A DNA stretch of 64,000 nucleotides from Candidatus Binataceae bacterium (GTDB taxonomy: Bacteria; Desulfobacterota; Binatia; Binatales; Binataceae). Within the stretch, counting starts at the first letter, position 1; each line of letters starts with the position of its first letter. The position numbers were made by a program, and so were the translations under genes. The notes beneath the pieces were generated by a model that was not told where the DNA came from, did not search any database, and saw only the letters and a program-made list of their open reading frames with translations. This document shows positions 30,441 to 39,889 of this stretch, piece after piece. The stretch spans positions 124,001-188,000 of the forward strand of contig JADMIL010000001.1 of the NCBI GenBank assembly GCA_015478645.1, given 5' to 3'.

Positions 30441-31271
30441 GTGCTCGAGCGCCTGACAAAGAATTTCCGAGAACTCCTCAAGCAGTTCGGTGGCGCCTCG
30501 TGCTCCCTGTGCGCCGTATTGAAACGGCGGGAGGAAGAGGAAATCGAGCGAGTGCGCGCTAGCAGTGCCTCGGCCAGAGTCTTGTGCGGCCCGCATCTCG
30601 AGATGGTGCTGTTCGCGGTTGCCAGCCCGATGACAAGGGCGGGAGTGACTCGCAGTGCGATCGAATCGGTCCTCGCCGACCGATCCGATTGCGACGCGTG
30701 CTCAAGGCTCAGCCAAATCGAGCTTAGGCTTGCACGCGCGATCCGCCGTTTGGACGGCGGGATGCGCTTCAGGAAGGCGCTCGAATCGGCGCCGCTTTTC
30801 TGCCGCAAGCATGCGGATATCGTCGCGCAACAGGATGTCGCGGTTAACTTTGCACAGGTTCAGAGGGCGAAGCTCCTCCACTTACGCGATGCGCTCGCTC
30901 AGGCCGAGTTGCGTAACGGCGCAGAGATGGAATCGCTGATATTGACGGCGCTCACCTATCTGGCCGCTCCTCTTCAGCAAGAACCGCCGCCGGTGGAAGT
31001 CCACGATTCCTCCGATTGCACGGAGAACGAGGCGGCGGAATTCGAGCGATGGGAGGAAGCACGCCAGTTCAAGCATCTGGCCGACCTCGAGAGCGAAGCG
31101 GCAGGCCTGCGCTATCGCAACGCCGTGCTTTCTGAAGAGAACCGCAGACTCAAGCTCGCCCATGTCGCTGGCGAAGCGATCCGGCGCGACCTTGAGCACG
31201 ATCGAGCACAGCTCCTCGCCGCGGCGAAGGAACAGGATGCAAAACCGCTGAAGTTTTCGAGCCGACATTAA
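30441..31271 (+). CDS. Cys/His-motif helical protein of unknown function (start assigned to GTG downstream of riboswitch)
   Basis: VLERLTKNFRELLKQFGGASCSLCAVLKRR...LCGPHLEMVL...DCDACSRLSQ...LFCRKHADIV; repeated CxxC...CxxH pattern. Confidence 0.68.
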   Translation: MLERLTKNFRELLKQFGGASCSLCAVLKRREEEEIERVRASSASARVLCGPHLEMVLFAVASPMTRAGVTRSAIESVLADRSDCDACSRLSQIELRLARAIRRLDGGMRFRKALESAPLFCRKHADIVAQQDVAVNFAQVQRAKLLHLRDALAQAELRNGAEMESLILTALTYLAAPLQQEPPPVEVHDSSDCTENEAAEFERWEEARQFKHLADLESEAAGLRYRNAVLSEENRRLKLAHVAGEAIRRDLEHDRAQLLAAAKEQDAKPLKFSSRH

Positions 31272-31289
31272 AAAGAGCCAATCACTCAT

Positions 31290-31985
31290 ATGCGAATCTG
31301 CATCATTTCAGACCTGCACGCGAACCTCGAAGCTCTTTCCGCCCTGCCACGCGACTATGATGAGTTGTGGGTATTGGGTGACCTGGTGAACTATGGTCCT
31401 GATCCGGCCGAAACGATCGACTTTGTGCGATCTCACGCGTCAACTGTCATCCGCGGAAACCACGACAACGCGGTGGGATTTGGAACGAATTGTGGGTGCT
31501 CGCCTCGATTCCGCACTATGGCCGAAGCGACGCGCCAATACACGACGTCGGTCCTGAGTGCTAGAGACAAACAGTTTCTTAGGGAGCTACCGACATGCGC
31601 CTGCCGCCAGGTCGACGGGCGGATATTCTTTCTCTGCCACGCGACTCCATCGGATCTGCTCTATGAGTACCGCGCGCCCGACTCGCCGCTGTGGGCGCGG
31701 GAAGAGGAGTCCAGTTCGGGAGCGAATGTCATCCTGGCGGGACACACACATCTGCCGTTCGCGCGCGTCTTTGGCGAACGTATCGTCGCTAATCCAGGAA
31801 GCCTTGGACAATCGAAAGCAGGAGACCCGCGCGCCCGCTACGCCGTCTGGCAGGATGACCATATTGAGCTAAAGGCCTACGAATATCCCGTCGACAAGAC
31901 GGTCGAGAAAATCTTGGCGCTTCCGTTACCCGAGGAAGTAAAGCACGACCTCGTCTGCGTGCTTCGTACGGGGACAGCGCCGTGA
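31290..31985 (+). CDS. Metallophosphoesterase family protein
   Basis: MRICIISDLHANLEAL...VLGDLVNYGPDP...VIRGNHDNAV...ILAGHTHLPF...VANPGSLGQ. Confidence 0.92.
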   Translation: MRICIISDLHANLEALSALPRDYDELWVLGDLVNYGPDPAETIDFVRSHASTVIRGNHDNAVGFGTNCGCSPRFRTMAEATRQYTTSVLSARDKQFLRELPTCACRQVDGRIFFLCHATPSDLLYEYRAPDSPLWAREEESSSGANVILAGHTHLPFARVFGERIVANPGSLGQSKAGDPRARYAVWQDDHIELKAYEYPVDKTVEKILALPLPEEVKHDLVCVLRTGTAP

Positions 31986-32977
31986 GTACCAATAGTCATC
32001 GAAACACCGCTCCGGAGCCGGCTGCGATCACGGCTGACGCCGTAAAACTAGGCGATCTGAGACATCACCTCCGATCGCTGCACGATGGAGACGGCGCGGT
32101 GATTGAGGCAATCGGCATCGGCGCTCCAGCGATTCCGGTCCTGCGGGAACTCCTGTTTGAGCGAGATCCCAGCGGGATTTTCGAGCCGCGGATGCGTGCC
32201 GCTCAGGCGCTGGCCGCGCTCAGAGCCACGAGCGAATTGCAGGAGTTTGTCCGCGAATGGAAATCGGCTTCGGACCCAGTCGAGCGGTTTGGAGACGAAG
32301 CGGTGCTGGGAGCCGTCGCCAGATTTTTGGGCGCCACGATGGAAGAAGACGTCTATGACATCCTGATGGCGATCGGCCGAAAGTATCCGGTGCCGGGCGT
32401 TATCGAAGCCTTAGGGCGATATGGCCGTTCGGAATCGGTTTCAATGATGCTCAGAGCCCTTGCCGATGACATCAGCCGGACCGCGGCGGAACAGGCATTA
32501 AGGATCCTCGGCGAGGCGGGAGTTCCCGCGCTCATCGAGGCCGCCATGCGGCCGGTCGCGAATTTTTGGGGCAGAGAAATTCCATCCAGTGTGCTTAGGC
32601 GGCGCAGCGCGTTAATGCTGCTGCTAGAATTTGGTGTTACGCGCGATACTTGGGACCGCATCCGCAGGTTGGTATCAGACTCAGACGACGAAATTTCGGT
32701 CCGTGCATGCGCAATTGGATTGACGGCGGGCATTCGTGCAGACCAGCGCGACTGCGCGTGGCGGATGTTGGAGTTACTGCGCGGGGTCGCGTGGCCGCTT
32801 CATCAGGAAATCGAAAACTGCCTGATAGACAATTTCGCAATCGCTCGGGAGTTCGTCGATCAGGCTATCAAAGGACCGACGGACGACATCGCGGATGACT
32901 TCGCGCGCGCCCGATTCAAGCGATCACTCCGTCGGATCGCGGCAAGGGCGTTAACCAGACAGGAGCCCGGGAGTTGA
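31982..32977 (+). CDS. HEAT-repeat-like helical protein
   Basis: Repeated amphipathic helices (AAQALAALRATSELQEFV, GVIEALGRYGRSESVSMMLRAL); overlaps upstream stop. Confidence 0.6.
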   Translation: MSTNSHRNTAPEPAAITADAVKLGDLRHHLRSLHDGDGAVIEAIGIGAPAIPVLRELLFERDPSGIFEPRMRAAQALAALRATSELQEFVREWKSASDPVERFGDEAVLGAVARFLGATMEEDVYDILMAIGRKYPVPGVIEALGRYGRSESVSMMLRALADDISRTAAEQALRILGEAGVPALIEAAMRPVANFWGREIPSSVLRRRSALMLLLEFGVTRDTWDRIRRLVSDSDDEISVRACAIGLTAGIRADQRDCAWRMLELLRGVAWPLHQEIENCLIDNFAIAREFVDQAIKGPTDDIADDFARARFKRSLRRIAARALTRQEPGS

Positions 32978-35475
32978 CCTCGATGCCGGAAGCAGCGCCG
33001 CAGCTCTCCAATATCGCGGGTGACGCACTCCGCCACTATGACCATCTCAAACTCGAGATTGCGGCGATCGGGCAAGCGGCGATGCTTCAGTGCGCGAAGG
33101 ATAAGGACGAGGAAGGCGAACGCGCTTTCCAGCGGTTGCTGGCGCGATTGGCGGAGGACCGCTTCAACCTTGCTGTGGTGGGTCCTTTCAGCCGGGGTAA
33201 GAGCAGCCTGATGAACGCAATTCTCGGCTTCGATGGTTTGCCGACCGGCCTTCTTCCGCACACTTCCGTTATCACGACGGTCAGTTATGGACCACACGAA
33301 CGAGTTCTGGTTCGCTGCGAGGGGTGGTCGCTTCCCCAGGAGATTCGACTGGATGGGCTCGCGGAGTACGTTACTGAACGCGGAAATCCGGGAAATCGGC
33401 GGCGGGTGATGCAGGCGGAGATCGAACTGCCCGCTGAGATTCTCCGCCACGGCCTCCATTTCATCGATACGCCCGGTGTTGGTTCCGCGATCGTTGCAAA
33501 CACCGAGACAACGGACCGATTCCTCCCGGAGCTTGATGCGGCGATATTCGTCTCCAGTTTCGATTTTCCGCTCAGCGAGATCGATATCGAGTTTTTCCGA
33601 AAGGTTCGCGGGGCCGTCGGCGTCGTGTTCTTGGTGCTGAACAAACTTGATCTGGTCTCGGAGTCAGAGGCAGAAGAAGTAGTGAGATTCGTCCGCGAAC
33701 GGCTCGACCGTGAACTGGGTATTGGGCGCTACGCGCTTTTCGCGGTTTCAGCCAAGCGCGGGTTAGAGGCGAGACTGCATGGAGACTCGAACGCTCTGTC
33801 CCAGTCGGGGTTGACCGAATTGGAAGCGGCGCTGGCGGCGTTCATGGCCGGCGATAAGACGCGCCAGTTGGCCGTGCGCGTGATGGACCGCCTCGTAACC
33901 CTGCTGCAACGCGAGGTCACGCATGGCGGGTTCTCACTTGATCCAAAGCGGTCGCCTGGGCAGGTCTCCCAAGCCCTCGCCGGGTTCGATGAAAAGACGG
34001 CCGTCCTCAAAGCGCGGCGCGCGGAGCTCGTGAACCGCCTTGAAACGCTTGGCAATGATGCGTTGCGTGCCGTTGAGCGTCGTCTCGACTCCGCGTTCAC
34101 GAACCTCAAGCAAAGCGCAGCTCATAAATTCACGCCGGACTTTCTCGCCGGTCGAATATTCTCCAGGCCGAATGCCTTCGATGCGTTCGCGCGCAATGTG
34201 CCGGCGTTTTGTGAGCGCGCTCTCACGCGCGAGTTACGAGTTTACGAGGCAGCCCTGAATGAGCATTTGGACCGGAGCGCCGGTCCGGTACGCTCGGAAA
34301 TCCTTGCGCTACCCGACGAACTCTTCGATATCGCGACGAATGGTAACGGAGGCGCTCGCGAGTTATCAGAGCTCTCCGCACAAGAGCGCGAAGCCGCACC
34401 ACCATCGGTGGAAATCGCAGGGATCGCACGCGTCGAGTGGAGACCGCGGCTGCCGTGGTGGATATACCTGGCGCCACTGCGCTGGTCTTCGGCGGCGATG
34501 AAAAGAACATTTGCCGTTGCGCTCGGCGAGTTGCTCGCGCAGTACCGATCCCGCATCGATGCGTCGATCCGCATCGACATGAACGAATATGCGGAGAAAC
34601 TGGGCCGCGAGATTGAAAAAACAATCGACGGTCGAGCGGCTCGCGTCAGGAAATTACTCGCGTCGGGAGGTTTCGCACAGAATCGCAAGGTGTTCGAAGC
34701 GCTGCTGGATCGGGCCAGAGATCTGCGTGGACAATTTGAAGATAAGGGAGACTGCCGATCGCGGTCTGAGGAGGGCGACCTCGGTGGCTCCGACGCAGTC
34801 GCTGCAAGTTCCGTGGCTTCCGTCGGCAGTGCGCATGGGTGTCCCGTCTGTCGTGCAGTCATCCGGACAGTTTTCGATTACCTGAGCAAGCTGCAATATG
34901 AATTGAGCATCGACGCCGACGCTCAACACGAACACGCCGAAAGCGGCGGCTTCTGTTCAGTACACACGTGGATTTACTCCAGTATGACCTCGCCGGTAGC
35001 AATCTCGCGGGCCTATCCGCCACTGCTTGACTCGCTTGCCACGCGGCTGAAACGTGCCGCGCGTGATGCGGTCTCGGTCGAAGAACTGAACCGGAAAATC
35101 CGCGATCTATCGCCTTCGCCGGAGAGCTGTAGAGTCTGCGCGGTCGCGCATCACGCGACCGATCAAGCGGTCACGGATATCGTCCGGATTCTCGACCCAG
35201 ACGGACGCAGCGAGGCGCCGACCTTATGCTTGCCTCACTTGGCGATTGCACTTCAGCTCGGATCAGATTTGAAGAGCGCCCATCTGCTATCCACACAATG
35301 TGCGCGCGCTCTGCTCCGGGATGCCGATGACATGCGCCATCACGCTCTGAAGCACGACGCGATCCGGCGAGGCCTGATGACGACGGACGAGCGTGATGCG
35401 CATCAGGCCGGCCTCAGAAGATTGGCCGGCAACATGCTGCTGACATTGCCACCCCGTGGTGATGATCGGCTTTGA
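32974..35475 (+). CDS. Dynamin-like large GTPase with C-terminal CxxC...CxxH modules
   Basis: GPFSRGKSSLMNAILG, DTPGVGSAIVANTETTDRFL, LNKLDLVS; C-term GCPVCRAVI...GFCSVHTWI...SCRVCAVAHH...LCLPHLAIA. Confidence 0.87.
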   Translation: MTSMPEAAPQLSNIAGDALRHYDHLKLEIAAIGQAAMLQCAKDKDEEGERAFQRLLARLAEDRFNLAVVGPFSRGKSSLMNAILGFDGLPTGLLPHTSVITTVSYGPHERVLVRCEGWSLPQEIRLDGLAEYVTERGNPGNRRRVMQAEIELPAEILRHGLHFIDTPGVGSAIVANTETTDRFLPELDAAIFVSSFDFPLSEIDIEFFRKVRGAVGVVFLVLNKLDLVSESEAEEVVRFVRERLDRELGIGRYALFAVSAKRGLEARLHGDSNALSQSGLTELEAALAAFMAGDKTRQLAVRVMDRLVTLLQREVTHGGFSLDPKRSPGQVSQALAGFDEKTAVLKARRAELVNRLETLGNDALRAVERRLDSAFTNLKQSAAHKFTPDFLAGRIFSRPNAFDAFARNVPAFCERALTRELRVYEAALNEHLDRSAGPVRSEILALPDELFDIATNGNGGARELSELSAQEREAAPPSVEIAGIARVEWRPRLPWWIYLAPLRWSSAAMKRTFAVALGELLAQYRSRIDASIRIDMNEYAEKLGREIEKTIDGRAARVRKLLASGGFAQNRKVFEALLDRARDLRGQFEDKGDCRSRSEEGDLGGSDAVAASSVASVGSAHGCPVCRAVIRTVFDYLSKLQYELSIDADAQHEHAESGGFCSVHTWIYSSMTSPVAISRAYPPLLDSLATRLKRAARDAVSVEELNRKIRDLSPSPESCRVCAVAHHATDQAVTDIVRILDPDGRSEAPTLCLPHLAIALQLGSDLKSAHLLSTQCARALLRDADDMRHHALKHDAIRRGLMTTDERDAHQAGLRRLAGNMLLTLPPRGDDRL

Positions 35476-35525
35476 CCCGCTGCCGGTGAGGACAACCCAC
35501 AAGGGATGAGCGAGGAAATTGAAGA

Positions 35526-36734
35526 ATGGATGGAAGACCGGCGCCGGCTGTTCGGAAAATCGAAACCGCCGACTCGCGTGCGACGTGGTTTAACCGCAAC
35601 GTCGCGGGTATGTGCCTGGCGAGTCTGCTCTCCGATCTGGGACATGAGATGGCAACCTCGATCCTGCCGCTGTTCCTGACCGCGATTGGAGCATCGCCTT
35701 CGGCGCTGGGGATTATTGAGGGCGCGTCGGATGGAGCCGCGACGTTCGCCAAACTGATTGGCGGCAGGATCGCAGACCGCAAGGGCTTGCGCCAAAAGGT
35801 TGCAAGTCTCGGATACCTGGTCACCGGTCTCGCGACAGGATCATTCGCGGCGGCGATGACTTGGTTTGAACTACTGATCGCGCGGACTGTGGGATGGTTT
35901 GGCAGGGGGACACGCGGGCCGTCGCGCGACAATCTTCTGGTTGATTCGGTACCCCACGCGAAGGTCGGCGCGGCGCTGGGGCTTCACCGAACCGCCGACA
36001 CTCTGGGAGCGATCTTGGGGCCGCTGACCGCGATGTTCCTTCTCCATCGAATCGGATTCCGCAACATCTTCCTGCTGAGTCTCGTGCCTGGCGTGTTCGC
36101 CGCCGCGGCGTTCTACTTCCTTGTGCGCGAACCCGATGGCGCAAACTTGGCACAAGCGCCGGAGTTTCGAGGCTGGCACGCGGCGCTGCCCTCCTCCTTC
36201 CGGACGTTTCTCGCGACGATTCTACTGTTTGGAATCGGAGACTTCGCGCACAGCATGCTGGTGCTTCGGGCTGCACAACTGCTCGGATCGACACCCAAGG
36301 CAATGAGCATCGCGATCGGTTTATACGTCATTCACAACACGGCGCATGCGGCTTTGTCTTATCCGATAGGAGTTACAGGCGACCGCATCGAGCGTCGGCG
36401 CCTGCTCGCGGTTGCTTATGTGATCGCGGCGGTCGCCGCGGCTGGCTTCGCCATCGGACCACACAGCGTAGGTGCGCTGGTGGTGCTCTTCATTCTCGAA
36501 GGCGCCGTAATGGCTGCTCAGGAAACGCTCGATTCGGCCGTGGCGACAGATCTTCTGCCAGCCGACTCGCGCGGCGCGGGATTCGGCGTAATGAATGCCA
36601 CAAGCGGCGTCGGCGACTTCGTGTCGAGCATTGTCGTCGGATTTCTTTGGACTGGCATATCCGGCCATGCCGCATTTGCGTATAGCGCAACCTTGAGCTT
36701 GCTGGCCGCGGCATTGATGACCTGGGGGATCTGA
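35526..36734 (+). CDS. Major facilitator superfamily transporter
   Basis: 12-TM-like; SLLSDLGHEMATSILPLFL..., GRIADRKGLRQKVASLGYL. Confidence 0.85.
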   Translation: MDGRPAPAVRKIETADSRATWFNRNVAGMCLASLLSDLGHEMATSILPLFLTAIGASPSALGIIEGASDGAATFAKLIGGRIADRKGLRQKVASLGYLVTGLATGSFAAAMTWFELLIARTVGWFGRGTRGPSRDNLLVDSVPHAKVGAALGLHRTADTLGAILGPLTAMFLLHRIGFRNIFLLSLVPGVFAAAAFYFLVREPDGANLAQAPEFRGWHAALPSSFRTFLATILLFGIGDFAHSMLVLRAAQLLGSTPKAMSIAIGLYVIHNTAHAALSYPIGVTGDRIERRRLLAVAYVIAAVAAAGFAIGPHSVGALVVLFILEGAVMAAQETLDSAVATDLLPADSRGAGFGVMNATSGVGDFVSSIVVGFLWTGISGHAAFAYSATLSLLAAALMTWGI

Positions 36735-36752
36735 GAGAGAGGCCTGGAACTG

Positions 36753-37247
36753 GTGATAAGGAGAATGAATTCCTTTTGCTGGAACTGCTTCCAAATGATC
36801 GATAGCGACGACACGCTGTGCCCCTATTGCGCGCGGCAGCAACACCCGGTACCGGGCGATCTTCGCGAGAAGCTGATTCGAGCGCTTAAGCATCCAATAG
36901 GAGAGACACGAAGACGGGCGTCATTCGTACTTGGAGAGAAGCGAATGAGCGAAGCCGCGACCAACCTTATCGACCTCGTCGAGCACGATCCCGACCTCTA
37001 TGTGGCCGCTGAAGCAGTTACGGCGTTGGAAAAAATCGGGACTCCGGACGCGCTGTATGGAATTGAGCGTGCGGCTTCGCACGAATCATTCGTCGTCCGG
37101 GAACGTGCCGTCGAAGCGCTCGTGGCGGCCGGCGGTGAGTGGGCGGATGCAGCGAGCGAAATAGCAGAAAACGACCCCAGTCCGTCGGTCAGAGAAGCCG
37201 CGCAAAGCAACCCTGCGAAAAAGGACCCCTTGGCTCGCCATCTGTGA
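36753..37247 (+). CDS. Zinc-ribbon plus HEAT-repeat protein
   Basis: SFCWNCFQMIDSDDTLCPYCARQQHP then helical repeats LIDLVEHDPDLYVAAEAVTALEKIGTPDAL. Confidence 0.65.
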   Translation: MIRRMNSFCWNCFQMIDSDDTLCPYCARQQHPVPGDLREKLIRALKHPIGETRRRASFVLGEKRMSEAATNLIDLVEHDPDLYVAAEAVTALEKIGTPDALYGIERAASHESFVVRERAVEALVAAGGEWADAASEIAENDPSPSVREAAQSNPAKKDPLARHL

Positions 37248-37663
37248 ACTATTCGCACACACTACGGCTGTCTATCGTGATGCGCGCAGTTGAGGACGCG
37301 GTAATCGAGATAGAGCGCGCGCTCGATCCAGCGGCGCAAGCTCCCCGGCGCGTGATGACCGAGTATCAGAACGACCTCCCCGACTCGGCAAGATGTGCGA
37401 TGCGGGCGAAGCTCGGGGAGATTCGTGCAGAAATCCAAGATGCGAAGGATTGCTATGATTTGTACGCCGACACTGTTTCTAATCGTCGGCGTCTCTCGAC
37501 CAAGTTGTCGATTCTCGCGATTGATTTGACCGACTGCAGACCAGCGTATATGCGCGGCTACGGGGAGGTGCCGGATGAAGAGCGTCAGCCGCTTGACGAG
37601 CGAATGTCACGACTGGAGGCGATGGTTAATGCTCTAAACAGAATGCTTACATCGCACGAATGA
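37244..37663 (+). CDS. Uncharacterised small helical protein, translationally coupled (GTGA overlap)
   Basis: GTG start overlaps upstream TGA; RAVEDAVIEIERALDPAAQAP...ERMSRLEAMVNALNRMLTSHE. Confidence 0.55.
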   Translation: MNYSHTLRLSIVMRAVEDAVIEIERALDPAAQAPRRVMTEYQNDLPDSARCAMRAKLGEIRAEIQDAKDCYDLYADTVSNRRRLSTKLSILAIDLTDCRPAYMRGYGEVPDEERQPLDERMSRLEAMVNALNRMLTSHE

Positions 37664-38029
37664 TCGGAATCGCTCACGCCCCCGGAATTGAGGCTCATCG
37701 CGTTGGCGCCCTGGACCCCGCTACGATCGACAGGATTATCGATGCATGAGACATGCACGACGTGACGGTCTTTGATTCGCCAACGCGCAACGAACGTGGA
37801 CGAACCCTGCTCAAACCTTCGAGGAGCAGATTCGCGGCTCGAAAGCCGGCCCGCATATGGGCACAATGGCTGCGGCAGTCTGCCAAAGCCCTTGGGCAGA
37901 ACTTGGGCAGATTTGGCCGAAAAATGGGGCGAAAGTGAACAAAAGGCGGCAAAGCGCAGAAGCTGGAAGAGCGCGAAATCATTGGGTTTCTTTTGGTGGT
38001 TTTGGTTTTGCTTTGTCCGTGTCTTCAGT

Positions 38030-38054
38030 CCGGGTTCGATTCCCGGCCGGGGCA
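38030..38054 (+). other. Isolated tRNA 3' fragment (T-arm plus 3' acceptor strand): candidate att site
   Basis: CCGGG-TTCGATT-CCCGG-CCGGGGC-A with no tRNA body upstream. Confidence 0.72.
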
Positions 38055-38323
38055 CTCATAGCGCAGAAAATTCTTGAATTACTCGGCCGGTTTCATCGGC
38101 CGACGTTCTTGGAGAAAAATTCTTGGCAACGCTGGGCTTGAGGCTTGCCGCTGAACAATTCCAGCTGTCTACCAATCCGGCGGGATTAATACACCATCGA
38201 AGAAAGCTACGATATGTCAGCGCCGGAGATCTTCCGGACCAAATGTAGCTGCGTTATAAATCAATCATAGCTGGAAGAAACGGCCGGACCTATTAAGATT
38301 CTTTATGTAATGGGAGGACTGGT

Positions 38324-38719
38324 TTGAAGCGGACATTGTTAGTCGTTCTGTTGGCGTGTCTGTGCGTCCTATCAGGATGTTTCCAATGGACTGAAGATTC
38401 GCAGGGCAATCTGCAGTCAGCCGGTCTGCCGGGACTTCCGATTTGGCAATCAAAAGCACCTCCCGCGCCAATGAATCCGACCGATCTTGGCTTTACACCC
38501 GAAGAGGCCTCGAAGCTCGGTGGCGAGGTACTGGTGATGCCGACCGCAAACTCGAAAGGCTTACGCTACAGGTACTACCAGATTGGTCAGAATCATTGTG
38601 AAGATGATCTCAAGAAGATGCTGGCCGATCGCGCCCAGCAGAATATGACTGATCCGGCGCCCTACTGCACGGATAATCCTACGCGACCGACAATGACGGG
38701 AAATGCACTCGTGTTCTGA
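38324..38719 (+). CDS. Putative lipoprotein
   Basis: TTG start; MKRTLLVVLLACLCVLSGCFQW lipobox. Confidence 0.65.
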   Translation: MKRTLLVVLLACLCVLSGCFQWTEDSQGNLQSAGLPGLPIWQSKAPPAPMNPTDLGFTPEEASKLGGEVLVMPTANSKGLRYRYYQIGQNHCEDDLKKMLADRAQQNMTDPAPYCTDNPTRPTMTGNALVF

Positions 38720-38800
38720 ATGCGGATTGCGTTAGGAGTCACGTCCAGAACTGACCTTCGCGATCTACCGCCTCAGACTGGCGCACCAGGTCACTAGGAA

Positions 38801-39178
38801 ATGTTCAAGCGCGCGCAACCGGCACGTCTCCTGGCGGTCAATCAGCCGCCGATGGGACCACGGCTCATGATTCTGGGGCGGAGTGACGTGGTGGTCGGCA
38901 ACGGTAGCGCAAGCGCATTGCAAATCGCGGACTCGAGCCTGGCGCATAGTCACGCGGTCATCAGCCGCCGGCGCGGACGTTATGTAGTTTCCAACACTAA
39001 ATCGGCCGGCGGCACGTTCGTCAACGACAAGCGGGTGCGCCGCAGCCGAACACTTAAGCATCGTGACTCGATTCGGTTCCGCCATTCGCAGCGGCGACTC
39101 TCTTGGTGCCGCCACGCATGGCGAGGACCCAGCCAAACCCGGATACACCAGCGGCGGTTCGTCGGTCGCCGAGAATAG
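38801..39178 (+). CDS. FHA-domain-like protein, possibly truncated
   Basis: LMILGRSDVVVGNGSASALQIADSSLAHSHAVISRRRGRYVVSNTKSAGGTFVNDKRV. Confidence 0.55.
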   Translation: MFKRAQPARLLAVNQPPMGPRLMILGRSDVVVGNGSASALQIADSSLAHSHAVISRRRGRYVVSNTKSAGGTFVNDKRVRRSRTLKHRDSIRFRHSQRRLSWCRHAWRGPSQTRIHQRRFVGRRE

Positions 39179-39446
39179 CCAGTTCGCCTGGGGATGCGGA
39201 TCGCTGGACCTGGAGGCGCAAATAAATCAATGGATCGCCGGTCCCTTTCACGAGCATTGCGCGTTCGATTCGCATAGCTATCTCAACCCGGACCGCGATG
39301 CACAGGAATATGGTCGCTGGACGCTGCGCAGCTCAGGTGCAGTGGTGCTTATACCACGCGAGCCGCTGATTCGAGGTGCGCAGTATTCGGTCTCGATTAC
39401 CGTGCAAGGACATACCTACGCATGGACATTCAGGATTGCCGGTTGA
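39063..39446 (+). pseudogene. C-terminal CAP/SCP-like domain fragment overlapping the FHA ORF
   Basis: TSGGSSVAENSQFAWGCGSLDLEAQINQWIAGPFHEHCAFDSHSYLN...; N-terminal part missing. Confidence 0.45.
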
Positions 39447-39471
39447 TCGGGCAGGCCCAACGCGCGAACTG

Positions 39472-39696
39472 CTAGCGTCTTTGGTAAAGTCCGCCGCCGA
39501 TGAGGATAACGCCTAAGATTAGTACGCCAGCGCCCAATGCTGGAGGAACCATGTGCGTCGATTTCTCGGTGCTCTGGACTTTAACGGCGCCGAGATTTAC
39601 CACGTCCCTGGTATGCGAGGTTGAAAACTCCGGAATCACGAGTCCTAAAATCCCTAACAGCGCGAACAGCGCACCCAGCCATACGATTGATTTCAT
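39472..39696 (-). CDS. Small two-TM membrane protein
   Basis: MKSIVWLGALFALLGILGLVIPEFSTS...PALGAGVLILGVILIGGGLYQRR. Confidence 0.6.
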   Translation of the reverse strand: MKSIVWLGALFALLGILGLVIPEFSTSHTRDVVNLGAVKVQSTEKSTHMVPPALGAGVLILGVILIGGGLYQRR

Positions 39697-39889
39697 GAGT
39701 TTTACCTCTCGTTCCGGCCTCAGCCGCAAAAGTAATAGCAATTGATTCTACCATCAAGACCGCGAGCGCGATCCAACGACGAAGCGCGAAAAAAAATGGC
39801 AACCTCCCGCTCTTGGGCGGGCTCCGGCGGCGGATCATGCGGGCCGACACTTTGTCGGGTTTTATGCCGACCCGATCGTCTCGAGCGGC

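Noticed and set aside
37680-38020. Possible integrase remnant next to the tRNA fragment
   Set aside because: No recombinase motif could be recognised in any frame; only short CTTGGGCAGA direct repeats at 37891-37911
37585-38055. 156-aa minus ORF beginning MPRPGIEPG
   Set aside because: PGIEPG-type N-terminus is the usual artefact of translating a tRNA T-arm
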